From contig JACCLO010000001.1 of assembly GCA_029448655.1 (NCBI GenBank), positions 3,658,001-3,722,000 of the forward strand: a stretch of 64,000 nucleotides of DNA. Reading direction: 5' to 3'. This document shows, piece after piece, positions 1 through 11,589 of the stretch. This stretch comes from Wolfiporia cocos. Lineage: Eukaryota; Basidiomycota; Agaricomycetes; Polyporales; Phaeolaceae. A model generated the notes under the pieces. It searched no databases, was not told the DNA's origin, and worked only from the letters and a program-made list of their open reading frames with translations. Position 1 is the first letter of the stretch, and the number at the start of each line of letters is the position of its first letter. The translations under genes and the position numbers were made by a program.

Positions 1-3000
1 AATACTCCGCGAACAAGACCTGATAAGTGCTCTAGAAATCGATATCGTTGCGAATAGGTTATTCGGTCCCCAGCCTCATACATCAACATATGTATGCATG
101 TGGGAGGTACACATCGGGGACGTGAAGGCTGTTCTTTCCACCTTCCAATATCGCATATTATCCCTTGCTAGCACGTCCTTCGGGGTCAACTTCGCTGATC
201 CACTCAATGCTCCGGCTCAAGAATTCGCGGTACCTGCGGATCCCGATGGTCTGTCGAGACAGCGTGTATAAGAGACATTTTGGGATACACTAACACTTTC
301 TTATAGTCACTTTCCTTAAAGTCACATTAGACTCGGCCAATATCGTTTGGCGCGCCGGAACAATAGCCGTCGAGCTCGCGCTTCCCATGGGGATTAGGTT
401 TGACAGCAACGATCTTGCGGGGAAGTTCCATCGAAAAGTGAACAGTATTCGCTTACCATTTGCGACATGCACCACATTGCTGGCTAGTCGATCACACACA
501 AGATGGTATGAGGCCTCAAAAGTCACGTTTGATGTGAACTTGGACATATATTCTGCACCTGATAAATGGCAAGAGAGTGCGCGGGCTCAAGCCAACTTCA
601 TATCGGCGCAAGATGCTCTTACTGGTCGTGCAAGAGTACTATATTCCCGTGACATATCCATTCAATCGTTGGAAGAGTTACCCTCTGGTAAGTCAATTAA
701 TCCGCGTTTACAGCTGGCGTAACACAGTTGCGCCCGATAAGGTCGTGGAATGCTGGACAATGACATGTATTTACCTCAACTCCGAATTCCGCGACGAAAG
801 CAGCCAAAGCGGCCCACGCAGCCGACGCCGACGGCAAGACTTGACGAAGGATTACCTTCGCGCAGTCAGCTCCCACTTTCAACAGTAAATCAATCAGAAT
901 CAGACGGAGATGAAGGGACCACTGACGCAGATCGCGATGCACGCTTGGCGTAAGTGCTGTTTCAGAATTAAAATACAATGCTGACAGTCCGTTGAGCAGA
1001 CGAATGCGCCCAGCAGGATTATCTAGAAGTTACTGGGTCTCAGATGATGGAGACAGCATCCTGAGCGGTGATGAAGATGAATCTGATGACGAGGATCTAA
1101 CCGATCACTGGGATAGTGATGAGTCCGATCTACCACAAGGTGTGTTTCCAGGAGATTACTTTCTGTCCATCTGATAGTTGGTGCAGGTTCGTCGCACACT
1201 AGGCTAGCTCAGTCCTGGAGACACTATAAAGCAGTCGTTACGCAATATGGAGCGCACACCCTAGAAAGACCATCATTATGGAATGGTTCCCCCTTCACTA
1301 TCTTGCAGGTCGGTCGATTCGTCTATAGCTCGTGAACATATTCAGACGATTGTGCATGGCAGGTTGCAAGAGCCAAGACACAACAATACAGAGTCTCACT
1401 CAACGCTGACAAGATGCCTGCACGGTCCCCAGCACCATTCGTAGCTGAAAGCATTGGTCGTTCTCCAACTGCAAGCGCATTTCGTGTTCATTGCGAGAAA
1501 GGTCTTGAGATCTGGCTAACGCCGTTGATTCTCCCAGTCGTAGAGCAAGTCTCCCAGGATCTCACTGCGAATGTAGGACCGGTCCAGTCACTAATTGTCG
1601 ATCTCGAGCTGACATTGCCTCTCAGCAATTGTGCCCTGAGTTGCGCGTCGACACTATCCTCGCAAATTGTGTGCAATCCACTGATCCTGAGCGTGCCGTT
1701 ACAAAGGATCCATCTGTAACTATAGATATTCGCATATCATGGGTCCGCCTAGTCTCGGTGCAAGATATTGATCCGGATAAAGAAAGCATTCTCGAAGACA
1801 CAGTATCATCGGAGAACGGACCTCACCTAGCAAACCTGAGCAGCACCCTACTCGACTTGAGCATCGTGAATCTACATCTCAATGCCAGGCTCTCCGATCA
1901 TCGGTTCAAGGAAGACATGTTTGCGGCATCGCTGACACAGGTATCCATCGCGTTGAGTGAACATAACTCGACGTTGCACCGTGACGCCGCTGGTCACCAA
2001 TCCCCGACCTTCCTAGCGGTGATAGGGTGCAGTAGTGCTGAATCTCATGGACAGGAAGGCATGGTCTGTCTCGGCCATCTGTCCATCTCTGTTGGACACG
2101 ACACACCTCCTATTACCTGCGCTACCCTGATAGTCATGATGCGATATATCAGCGCTGTCGCTGATGCTTGGCAATACATTTCAATGTTTGCTACCGCCGC
2201 AGAACAACAAACAATCTATCAGATCCTCAAGTACTCTAGCCATCGGACGGTTGTCGACCCTCTCTCCACCATTCAGCCATCCTACCTGATCCAGTCGGGG
2301 CGACCAGACCACCTACGCAAAGACGATGGATTTAAATTTGTCGTCTATCTGCGCAGCTGCTTACGACACTTGGCCGCTTCAGAAAGATTGGCGATCATCG
2401 ACCTACAGCCGCAGCTTGACCAGTCAGTCCCGCTGCGGGACGTTATTTCTACACTGGAGAGTAGATATCTTGATCATGCGCTCAATGATGACATGTCGGG
2501 TCTTTCGCAACATCCGTTCTTGCAGCAGCTCTTTCCTCCCACCGAAGTACCGCCAGCGCTCAAGGAAAATGATGCAACGTCTCCCTCCAGGATAATCCTT
2601 TTCCATTTCGAGGGGCTCTCTTTCACAATAAATCATCAATCCCCAGTGGGCAACAAGTCGAGAAGTAGTATTATCGCGGGCGACATAGAAATCCGAGCGC
2701 ACATCCGAAGCGCTGTCTTCCAACAGGCATCCCCAATGAGCATGGGCAAGAACATGCCGAGCTCATCCCTACGTGACAAAGACCATCAATCCGTTCAGCA
2801 CGTCATTTTATCCCTGTCAATAGGTAGCGCTACATGCACAATCTACCCGCAGCTAGTCGAATTTGCACAGGTGCTGGTGCGCGTACAAAGGCGTCTCGCA
2901 TCTGCAACCGTCACTCCAAGTCCGGCCCCTGTGAATGATCGCACCGAATCGGCGAACAAGGCACCGATAACACCACCTGGCTTCTACATCGAGCTTCTTA

Positions 3001-6000
3001 TATCCGTCCAGTCTCTCTGCTTCAGGGCCGCGGCGGACGAAATAGTTGTTCAACTCTCACTGTCACATTTGACGGGGGCAATCGCGTTATTATCGAGGTA
3101 CTCGAAGACGGGCACTGGCCTCAGTCATGCCGTGAACAGCTCTGTGGCGTATCATGAAATGGCACTTCGTCTATGCTCCGCGTCCACAGCCTTACAGGCA
3201 GAAGAATATGATGCTCTCGCCTCTTTTATCGTCACAGACGGTAAATTAAGTGGCGTTTTGCTTACTGAATCACTCGCACCTGCTATGATCCGGGTTGCGC
3301 TTGCGCTGAACAGTGTGCGATTTGATGTCCCCAGAAGTGCTTTGCGGTTATATCGTTTCGTCGAGGAATGGCGATCCCAATATCTGCCCGGTATTCGAGC
3401 TACAGTGAAGAACCTCCTATCTGAACTTGCCCAAGCATCGGACCAGGTGTCTTCTACCCCTAGTAAAGCATCCCAACCCTCCCTTCTTCCTATCGTCCAG
3501 GTGCAGTTTTCGGTATTATCGGTCTGCATAACACTCCAGGTAATGCTTGGAACCTGGTTGACCTGGCAAATACGGAACTCGCTCTTGTTTGCCAAAACAT
3601 CCAGCGAAGTCGATAAAGCAGCATACTCCTTTGGCTCGCAGCTGGGACCTCACATTATTGCGATATCTACCCAATCACCGAGAAAGATGCATAATCCGAC
3701 GGCGCGCATACAGGTTGAACTGCCTGTGTCGACGTTCAAAGGTCGTTACGACGACTCCGGCGTGCAGTCTCTGGCATTGGTCGAATTCATTCACGTCACT
3801 GTCAGGCCATCAGACTGGGATACCCTTCTCTCCGTTCAACAAAAGTCAGGGCAGGATCTCAACGATTTAATCCATCTCATTGGTGAGACTCGCCAAAGCC
3901 AGTCCGGTTCACTAGCGCAATCAACTACGCCAAGCAAAAATCCAGTGAGGTTCAGCGGCGCGTTGAGAGTCAAGGGATTCCGTATCGGTCTCGAGGGGAA
4001 CTCGTCCACGGTGTTTTTGGAGTGCGATAATATTAATGGCAGCATTGACAACAAGATGGATCTGGCTTGGCAGGTCAAGTTATCGGACTTGGCCCTATCG
4101 TTAGCTTCCCACTCCAGGCAGCACGCCACCCATCAGAGAGGCCTTCGTTCAGCCTTCGTTTCTGTCGATTTCCAGGCTGATATGAGGTCGCAGCCTCGTG
4201 GCAGAGATCTACAGGTTGTAATCCCGAAGGTTCATGCAGTAATGCAACCCGCGTCAATGGGCGAATTTGGCGATTTGGTTGACAGTATACAGGTCAGAGC
4301 GCTGCTTTACCATGTTTTTGACTCTCATTGAAGGCTTCATGTAGACAGAGGTTCAGATCGGACGAGATGATCGCGCGAGCGAGCGTGCTCAATTTAGAGA
4401 GAAGACCAAGAATATTATGCGGTCATTCGATGTCAAGATCGGGGATACACAAAGCGCTGAACTATCATGGTTCGACGCCTACACTATATCTTTGACAATC
4501 AGGAACATCGGTGTAGCATTTCCGCTGGCCGCGGAACCCGTGGCGCATCTGGTCCGTTCAGATCGTACAGATCAAGTTGCTGCCGTACGCGCGTTCTTGT
4601 TCTCCATCAAGTCCTTAACATTCGGGACACAACATGGTGAAAGTGGCCAAGCCATCATGAAGGATTTTGCGTTCCAATTTGTACCAAGGTATGACCTTCA
4701 GATGTTGATGACTTCCATCGTCTTACAATCTCGCGTAGGTTCAGGCAATCAGAAGCTACCGACTTCTCGGGGGGGAATCATAATACGCGCAATCGACTTC
4801 TTTATCCGGAGATGACGGCAAATCTACGCTCTGAACGTGCCGGTGGTGCGCGCAGAATTCGCATCGGAGCCGATGTCAGTGGATTCATCTTAGATCTCGA
4901 CTCATCGATCCCCGACTACGTATTCTCCTTGATCGATGTATACCGTCAAGGCAAAGACCGCATGAATCGCTTGGCTTCCTACAATACCACGTCTCATCCT
5001 ATTCCAGAGAAGGCAATGCATACTTTACCGGCGGCAGTACCGACACAACCCGCCTCGCTTCCTACATCAAACATCATCCTGTTCTCATCGTTCGCTAGTG
5101 GAAGGGTCCGCATGCACTGCGTGGAATCCAAGCGCAATTCATTCCGCAGCGGATCGCCGACTACACTCCACAATTTGGCATTCTCATTCGATTCAGGAAT
5201 CGAAGTCTTTGACTTACCAGAGGTTTCTGTCTGGGGGGAATATCGAGCTACCCCGGGGCCCAAGAAGCTCACTGGGACACGGCAGGAATCTGAATCATCT
5301 GTACTGATGTTCAAGGGTACAATTCACTCCAGCCAGAACACACTGCGGCCAAGTCTTCTTCCCTTCGTAACAGACATTGTGGCTCATGTTGAAGATCGCA
5401 TGAGACAAACGGGCCGACCAGTTTTAGAGTCAACCCCTACGCGAGTGCATAGCCTTCTGCCCCCTATGGAAGGGGATGAACCAGCCGAGGAAGTTACGGC
5501 TCCCGTCTCTGGCATGAGGATCAGCTTGAGTCTACGCATAGACCAGTCTAGACTAGAACTATCTTGTCAGCCGGACGTCAATGTCATCGCTGGTCTCCAT
5601 TGGGACAATGGAGGGTTTGTAGTGAACGTTTCACCTGGCGCTCGTCGTGTAACCTTTACTGGTTCCGTCGGCGGTCTTACCATAGGGCTGAAGCATGGTT
5701 TCCTCAGCGAAGACTGCGTCAGACTCGACGCTCGCAATCTTGCTTTCAACATGACGTTCGCAAAAATGGACCACAACACAACAAAAGCAAGCAATTCTAT
5801 CTCTGTGGTGATTGATACAGAATTCTCTGGCGGCGTCCGCTTCTCTCGTTTGCAGGACGTGCTTTGTTTCAAAGCTGTATGGCTTGACCGTATTCCTGTG
5901 TTGACGGGACAGCAGTTTGATCAAAACGCAATCCCGAGCTCACCGGAATCCATCCACCATGGCCCCCCTCGGTCTACATCATCCTCCCAAGAGCTGACTA

Positions 6001-7751
6001 CTACAGTACTACTACGCTTCCGCCAGATCACTCTCGACGCGGATCTTGGACAATCCATCAGTCAGATCAAACTTCAGATTCACGATTTGCTCTTTCGCAC
6101 CAGACTGAGCGATGCATTCTCCGAGCTTAGTCTGTCAATTGCCGATCTAGCCATTTTGGCTACAGGGAATATTTCAGGGCAGATTACAACACCTAACTTC
6201 CGTTTCCAAACAATTAGGGACTACAGAAGCAATGCCGGTGGATTGCCTAGTGATAAGATGCTGAATTTGACCATGACTAGCGGGGTTTTCTCCGTCGAAT
6301 TGGAATCCGAATATCAGAAGCTGATTCACTATCGGTAAGCTCTATTCGGTATGCTATGTTGAAGGTTCTCATAATTTTACAGCGCGGAGCCCATTGAAGT
6401 CAAAATATACGACGACTGGAGTGCAATGTCATCGCGAATCCCCACTGAAGAGCGCCATATTGATGTCCACTTCACAGTTACGGGCTCGGAAGTAGTCGTC
6501 GTCATGAACGTTGGCACCATTCCCAAGCTGGTTTCATACGCGAACAAATTCAAGATGACACTGAACAACCAAAGAGAGGGTGCGAGTCGTGAGTCGAAGG
6601 CTTTCAGAATTTCGAGTTCTCCAAAACCGGACAACCCACTGTCCGCCGTGGCGAACGCGATGCTCAAATCTACTCGCAGTAAATTGAAGGAGGAAACGGG
6701 CATTGCGCACGCTGTTGGGCAGCAAATGAGCCTGAAGCTTGACCTGCTACAACTGGTCATCTTCGCCCGTTCAATGCGCGATCCTGAACTGGCCCAATTC
6801 ATCGGTCGTGGTGTACATGCCCGGCTCCATCGAATCATAGGTGTCGACGCCTTCCCCGCCAGAAGAGACCTTCACCTATCCTTTGCCTCCATTGCGACAT
6901 CGAGGATAAGCCAGCTGAATCACGCGCTTCTGGCGAAGGAGAAGGCAAGTGAAACCAAGGAATGGTTAGCTGCGCTGGTCAAGGACGCTCCCGAAGCAAC
7001 TATTTTTGGGCTTCCATCCATGGACATTCACATGGACAGTGAAGAAGACATCATATCAGAGCAGCGGACACTCCGCTACAACTTCCGGAGCGAGTTCAAA
7101 GCCGGCGAGGGCATGAAAGACGCAGAAGAGATCTACATTACCTTGAATATGTCTTTATACGCCTGGCTAACCTCCTTGCGCAAAGCTTTTGCGAGGGAGA
7201 TGAGTCAGGTTCAGGCAAGCGGCGAATTACGAAGCGGACCAATTGCTCTCACACAACAAGTAATCATGACTCGCAAGCGCGGGGCGGAATCAATATCAGT
7301 GCGAGCGGAGAGAGACTTGGAAGACTTGGCCGCGAACCAGCAGGGCACTACTTGGTCACCATCTCCGACGTCACCCATAACCAGCACTGGCACCTCGCCG
7401 AGAGTGCCTGGCAGCCCTGGCTCACCATCCCGCTCTTCTACCTCTGCATACCCGAGTGGGACATCTGACCCACCGGGATTACCTCCTCCTACCGCTAGCA
7501 AGACCCTCGGATTGGTGTATACGCCAATCACTCGAAAGATTGAACGGCTTACGATGCGACAACTTGGTGAGGCAACTCCAGACGTGATGCATCCTTTCTT
7601 CATGAAGAAAGCGGGCTTCAGCTTGGAAGACTCTTTGCCGCAGTATGTGCACGAGTATGCGACGATGCCCACGGAGGAGATCATGAAGGCGCTGCTCGAG
7701 CTGTATAGCAAGCAGCTGAGTAGGAATCAGCGAACTGATCCTGACATTTAA
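1..7751 (+). CDS. CSF1: Csf1-type bridge-like lipid transfer protein, 5' end outside the window
   Basis: This is the 3' part of a giant gene of the Csf1/Tweek/BLTP1 (KIAA1109) family, rod-shaped proteins that carry phospholipids between the ER and other membranes. Ten in-window exons were assembled: 2-248, 307-687, 742-949, 1000-1139, 1187-1308, 1363-1572, 1626-4292, 4345-4688, 4739-6334 and 6383-7751, giving 2,427 residues that stay in frame throughout. The start of the exon at 4345 could instead be 4351. Family signatures are visible near YPEMTANLRSER (about 4,795-4,830) and in the C-terminal conserved block RQLGEATPDVMHPFFMKKAG followed by SLPQYVHEYA (7,557-7,665). A Ser/Thr/Pro-rich low-complexity stretch (7,350-7,495) precedes that block. 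The reading frame enters from position 2, so the N-terminal membrane anchor lies to the left of the window. Identification rests on family resemblance recalled from the C-terminal motifs; no search was run. Confidence 0.88.
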
Positions 7752-7925
7752 TAGGTTCCTGGTTTCTATTCAATCGGAAGGTTCGGATAGTTTCTGCGTT
7801 TTTACCGTATCACTATCAGACGAACAATGCATAAGTTATTTGTACTGTAGCATAGTAGCACATATATGCCAAATGGTCAACGTTTGCTAAGTTCTGTTGG
7901 GGGAAGAACTGAGAAGTGTTATAAA

Positions 7926-8916
7926 TTACTTCGGGGACCCAGTGCCGCCAACATTGAAAACACTGAGCAACGCGAAACATCCGTATAGAAGACCGACCGG
8001 GTATGCTACCAGGAATCGTTGATCCGACATCCGCAGTACTGCTACAAAGATACCAGACGCTGCATATGTGCACCACAGTATCGACAGAATGGACAGGACG
8101 TATCCTAGAGACCCACTGAGAGATGTCAATTAATGCCTCCGCGTAGTGCATAAGTGCATAATGCAACGTACTCAAGGGTGACCAAGACGCTCAATGCACC
8201 AACGGCCACCATGGGGAGAAGGCAGTACCCAAGCACGGATACGACGCGATATGCGTCGATACCCTTTTCTGACATCAGGTTCAACAATGTGTATATAGAC
8301 GCGGAGCCTAGCAGGCCAACCCCGTAGATGTAGCCAAATTGCGGCTTTCCCGACTGCAATGCCACAAAGCGTATTCAGCGGTACATGTAAGTGGACTGTA
8401 GATATCCTATAATACTCACGAATAACAGGAATGTGCCGAACCATAAGAAGAAAAGTAACGGGCCAGCCAGGTCAGCATCGTCCATGATGTGTTCATCCAC
8501 GCGTCGTAGCGGGTTCAAAACGGCGAGAGACTTTGAGCGTATGTGCGCAAAGTTGATTCCAAGCTCTATCCAAATCAACTTGCCCTCCCAATGCAGCTCT
8601 GAGAGAATGTGTATTCACCTTCTAGTAATGGAGGTTCACCCTCAAATCCACCCGTTCCGAACGCTGTCCACCAGCCCCCGGCTGGTTGTATGTTCCCCCC
8701 ATATGCTGCAGGCACGCCCTGCTGAGATATTGTTCCTTGTGCGCCAACATTTCCATCAAGACTAGGGCGGGACCCAGAGTAGAATGTGCTGCTAACAGGA
8801 CTGGGTGCGTAGAACTGCAGCGGAACACCAGGTTGCGCGGCAGGTCCACCGGCGTAGTATTGGCTTTGTGATGAGGTTGCAGCATACAGATGGTTGTTAT
8901 TGTTGTCCTGCCACAT
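7926..8916 (-). CDS. YIP1: Yip1/YIPF5-family Golgi membrane protein
   Basis: Yip1 is a multi-pass membrane protein of ER and Golgi that binds Ypt/Rab GTPases together with Yif1 and supports COPII vesicle traffic. Exons on the minus strand are 8916-8619, 8565-8420, 8353-8172 and 8115-7926, encoding 271 residues, the usual length. The N-terminal 95 residues are Gln/Ser/Gly/Pro-rich and cytosolic in the family. They are followed by the conserved block ELGINFAHI, by [11 protein letters not shown], and by [13 protein letters not shown], which lead into about five hydrophobic segments. The gene ends 174 bp from the stop of the convergent CSF1 gene and is divergent to NSA2 with 172 bp between the start codons, so both may share a promoter. 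Confidence 0.9.
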
Positions 8917-9088
8917 TATGAGAGAGTTATCGGTATATGGCCAAGTGAGATGCGACCTGCAGCCGAGAGTGCGCTGAGGACGTGGAATTCAGATCGAGCT
9001 CCAGTTAGCGCCCGTGCTACAGCAGGCGCTTATCATTTGTGCAGCTCGTCCTAATTGGGAACACGTCTTTTAGCTCTCCACCGCCGCC

Positions 9089-10140
9089 ATGGTAAGCCGG
9101 CCTCCTCTCCGCTTTTCAGGCTCAAGCTGACTATTGTTTGATTTCAGCCTCAGGTACTTTCTATCACACTGCATGAGCTTTCAGGCAACTGAGACAACTC
9201 CTGTAGAACGAGTACATCGAGGAGCACATCAAGCGACATGGTCGGCGGTTAGACTACTACGAGCGGAAGTAAGCAGTGGTTGCCTGTCGTACTCCGCTGA
9301 GCTTATATCGCTGAACACAGGCGCAAGCGCGAGGCCCGTGAGGCTCATCGCGCATCCGCCACTGCCCAAAAGGCGTTCGGTCTGAAGGCCAAGCTCCTGC
9401 ACGCTAAGCGTCACGCCGAGAAGGTTCAGCTGAAGAAGACACTCAAGGCCCATGACGAGCGCAATGTCAAGCAGAAAGACTCATCATCAGTGCCGGACGG
9501 TGCTTTGCCCACATTCTTGCTTGACCGTGAAGGTCAGAAGGATGCAAAGGCGCTGTCTACCGCGATTAAGGAAAAACGGAAAGACAAGGCGGCCAAATAC
9601 GCTGTACCGCTTCCCAAGGTCAGGGGTATCGCGGAGGATGAGATGTTCAAGGTTATGCGGACGGGAAAAAGTAAGAAGAAGGCATGGAAACGAATGGTGA
9701 CGAAGGCTACGTTCGTTGGGGAGGGCTTCACGAGAAAACCTGTGAAGATGGAGCGGTTCATCCGACCGATGGCACTTCGCTATAAGAAGGCGAACGTTAC
9801 ACATCGTACGTTGTTGTATCATCTCCTATGTGACCAACGCTGACAACGGTGCTTTCAGCGGACTTGAAGGCGACGTTTCAATTGCAGATCCTTGGCGTGA
9901 AGAAGAACCCACAGTCGCCAATGTACACACAGCTGGGTGTCCTCACGAAGGGTACAGTGATTGAAGTGAACGTGTCTGAGTTGGGTATGGTCACCGCTGG
10001 CGGGAAAGTCGTTTTCGGAAAATACGCTCAAATCACAAACAACCCCGAAAACGATGGCTGTATCAATGCCGTTCTGCGTACGTACCATTCCTCGTCTTCA
10101 GTCTGCTTAATGTGCTGACAATCGCTCTACAGTCGTCTAA
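9089..10140 (+). CDS. NSA2: Ribosome biogenesis protein Nsa2
   Basis: Nsa2 is a nucleolar factor of pre-60S ribosomes needed for 27S rRNA processing; its C-terminal part is an eS8-like beta barrel. Exons are 9089-9091, 9148-9153, 9207-9268, 9321-9805, 9859-10077 and 10133-10140, giving 260 residues (about 261 in yeast). The protein opens with the invariant [17 protein letters not shown] and shows the basic region [11 protein letters not shown], the [20 protein letters not shown] block and the closing [14 protein letters not shown]. The start codon is the whole of the first coding exon and the second exon is only six bases. The first two introns are therefore fixed by the MPQ-NEYIEEH order rather than by exon length. 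Intergenic sequence to the next gene is 244 bp and shows nothing recognisable. Confidence 0.95.
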
Positions 10141-10384
10141 CTTCCGCTGTTATCTCATGTCCTTGTATCTGTCGCATTTTCTATATTATCGGGAGACCAG
10201 GGGCGCTGTCTCCATGTAGCTTATAGTCATTGTGAATCTATGGCATTTCTCTAGCCTGTGGGATACTGTACATAAGACACGGAGGTTACTGAATTTTAAA
10301 TGAATCAAGATCCTGATTGCCGTTCCCGGAGAAGCGCTGGGTACCCCGATCAGGAGCGCGTGAAGCTCCCACCACAACTCAATC

Positions 10385-11112
10385 ATGTCCGCCTCGCCTG
10401 CTCCCTCGTCACAGCCAACAGCGGCCCCGGTCAACCGCCATGCACCCACACCTGTCGAACGCCAGCGACAGCAGTTGGAGAGGTTGCTTAAAGACCCAAG
10501 CAAACCTGCCTATGTCCCTCCTCCGCCCAAAGAGAAGACGATCAGGCCGGCGCGGGAAATGATGAAGAATGTACAAGGGTCCAGTGCAGGTGCGGGAAGC
10601 GGGGAATTTCATGTTTACAAAGCCAGCAGACGGAGAGAGTATGAGAGGCTGAAACTGATGGACGAGAAGACGCAGAAGGTATGGTCCTACTAGCTTTATG
10701 ACAAATCCACTTCATTCATACTACGGCCGTGCAGGAGACAGAAGCGGGGGAGTTTGAACGCAGGAGAAGGGAACGGGAGGAACAAGCGGAGGCCAAGACC
10801 GCAAAGAATCGTGCAAAGCGACAGAAGAAGAAAGAGCGAGCGAAAAGCAAGGGCGCCGAGCAGGAGGCAGCGTCGGGGTCAGGCTCGGCGGAGACTCCTG
10901 ACGTCCCGTTAAAGAAGCGGCGGCTTGTTAGCGGAAAAGAGCTCATATTCCGGCGCCCAGGGGAAGAAAGTGACGATGATCAGGACGAAACTGTCGGCCC
11001 TGCGCCCGCAGATCCCATGGGCGACGGACATGCTGCAGAGAATGCAGACCTGACGCCTGTGCCGATTGTCGAAGCCCCCCGTATTACTATTCACGAGGAG
11101 GATCCGATCTGA
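10385..11112 (+). CDS. PRKRIP1-like protein (DUF1168)
   Basis: Exons 10385-10678 and 10735-11112 encode 223 residues. Residues about 25-90 contain RQQLERLLKDPSKP and the hallmark GSSAGAGSGEFHVY, followed by RRREYERLKLMDE, the core of the PRKRIP1/DUF1168 family. In humans this protein is part of the catalytic spliceosome, where its long helix bridges U2 snRNP and the core. Residues 100-145 form a very basic, charged helix (RRREREEQAEAKTAKNRAKR), and the tail is acidic and disordered, with a KKRR-type nuclear localisation signal near residue 167. Function here is inferred from the family; the fungal tail is longer than in animals. Confidence 0.88.
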
Positions 11113-11589
11113 TATATCGCTAGCGTTGTATGCTGTGTGTTAGTAGTGTTCATCATCTCCGTAGGCATCACACCAATGACTGCAGTCCTACCATTGTTCA
11201 GGAGAGCCATTCTAATATCGTCCTGTGATATACCCAACCCGTAGCTCACCACGCTCTGAGCTACCGTAGATACATGTAGCGCAAATGTTGGGAAGACAAT
11301 GAGCCAATGCTTGATCTTGCGATTAGATCAGGGAGCGCTAGACGGCGATCCCCGCCATAGTGCCCAGTCGATCTCAGATACTGCCGCACGTGGACACGGT
11401 TCTCCGACTGCAAGTCAAGCCTCTGAAGTTCAAGGCTCGCCATATTTTGTACTCTGCCGCTTCGCTCTCGCCTGTGCCCAGCTGGCGACACTGGCTGACG
11501 CAGATTGACTTGGACCCAGCTGTTCATTGCTGAGGCCACGGTGCACGGCACCGCATCAGTAGGATGGTGGGTGCTGCACACCAGTCTGG
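11113..11589. other. Intergenic, no gene supported
   Basis: This 477-bp gap lies between the stop of the PRKRIP1-like gene and the proposed start of the methyltransferase gene. Open frames exist on both strands, for example 11,299-11,508 on plus and 11,261-11,629 on minus, but none has a recognisable domain or a convincing exon chain. It presumably holds the 3' end of the upstream gene and the promoter of the downstream one. Confidence 0.5.
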
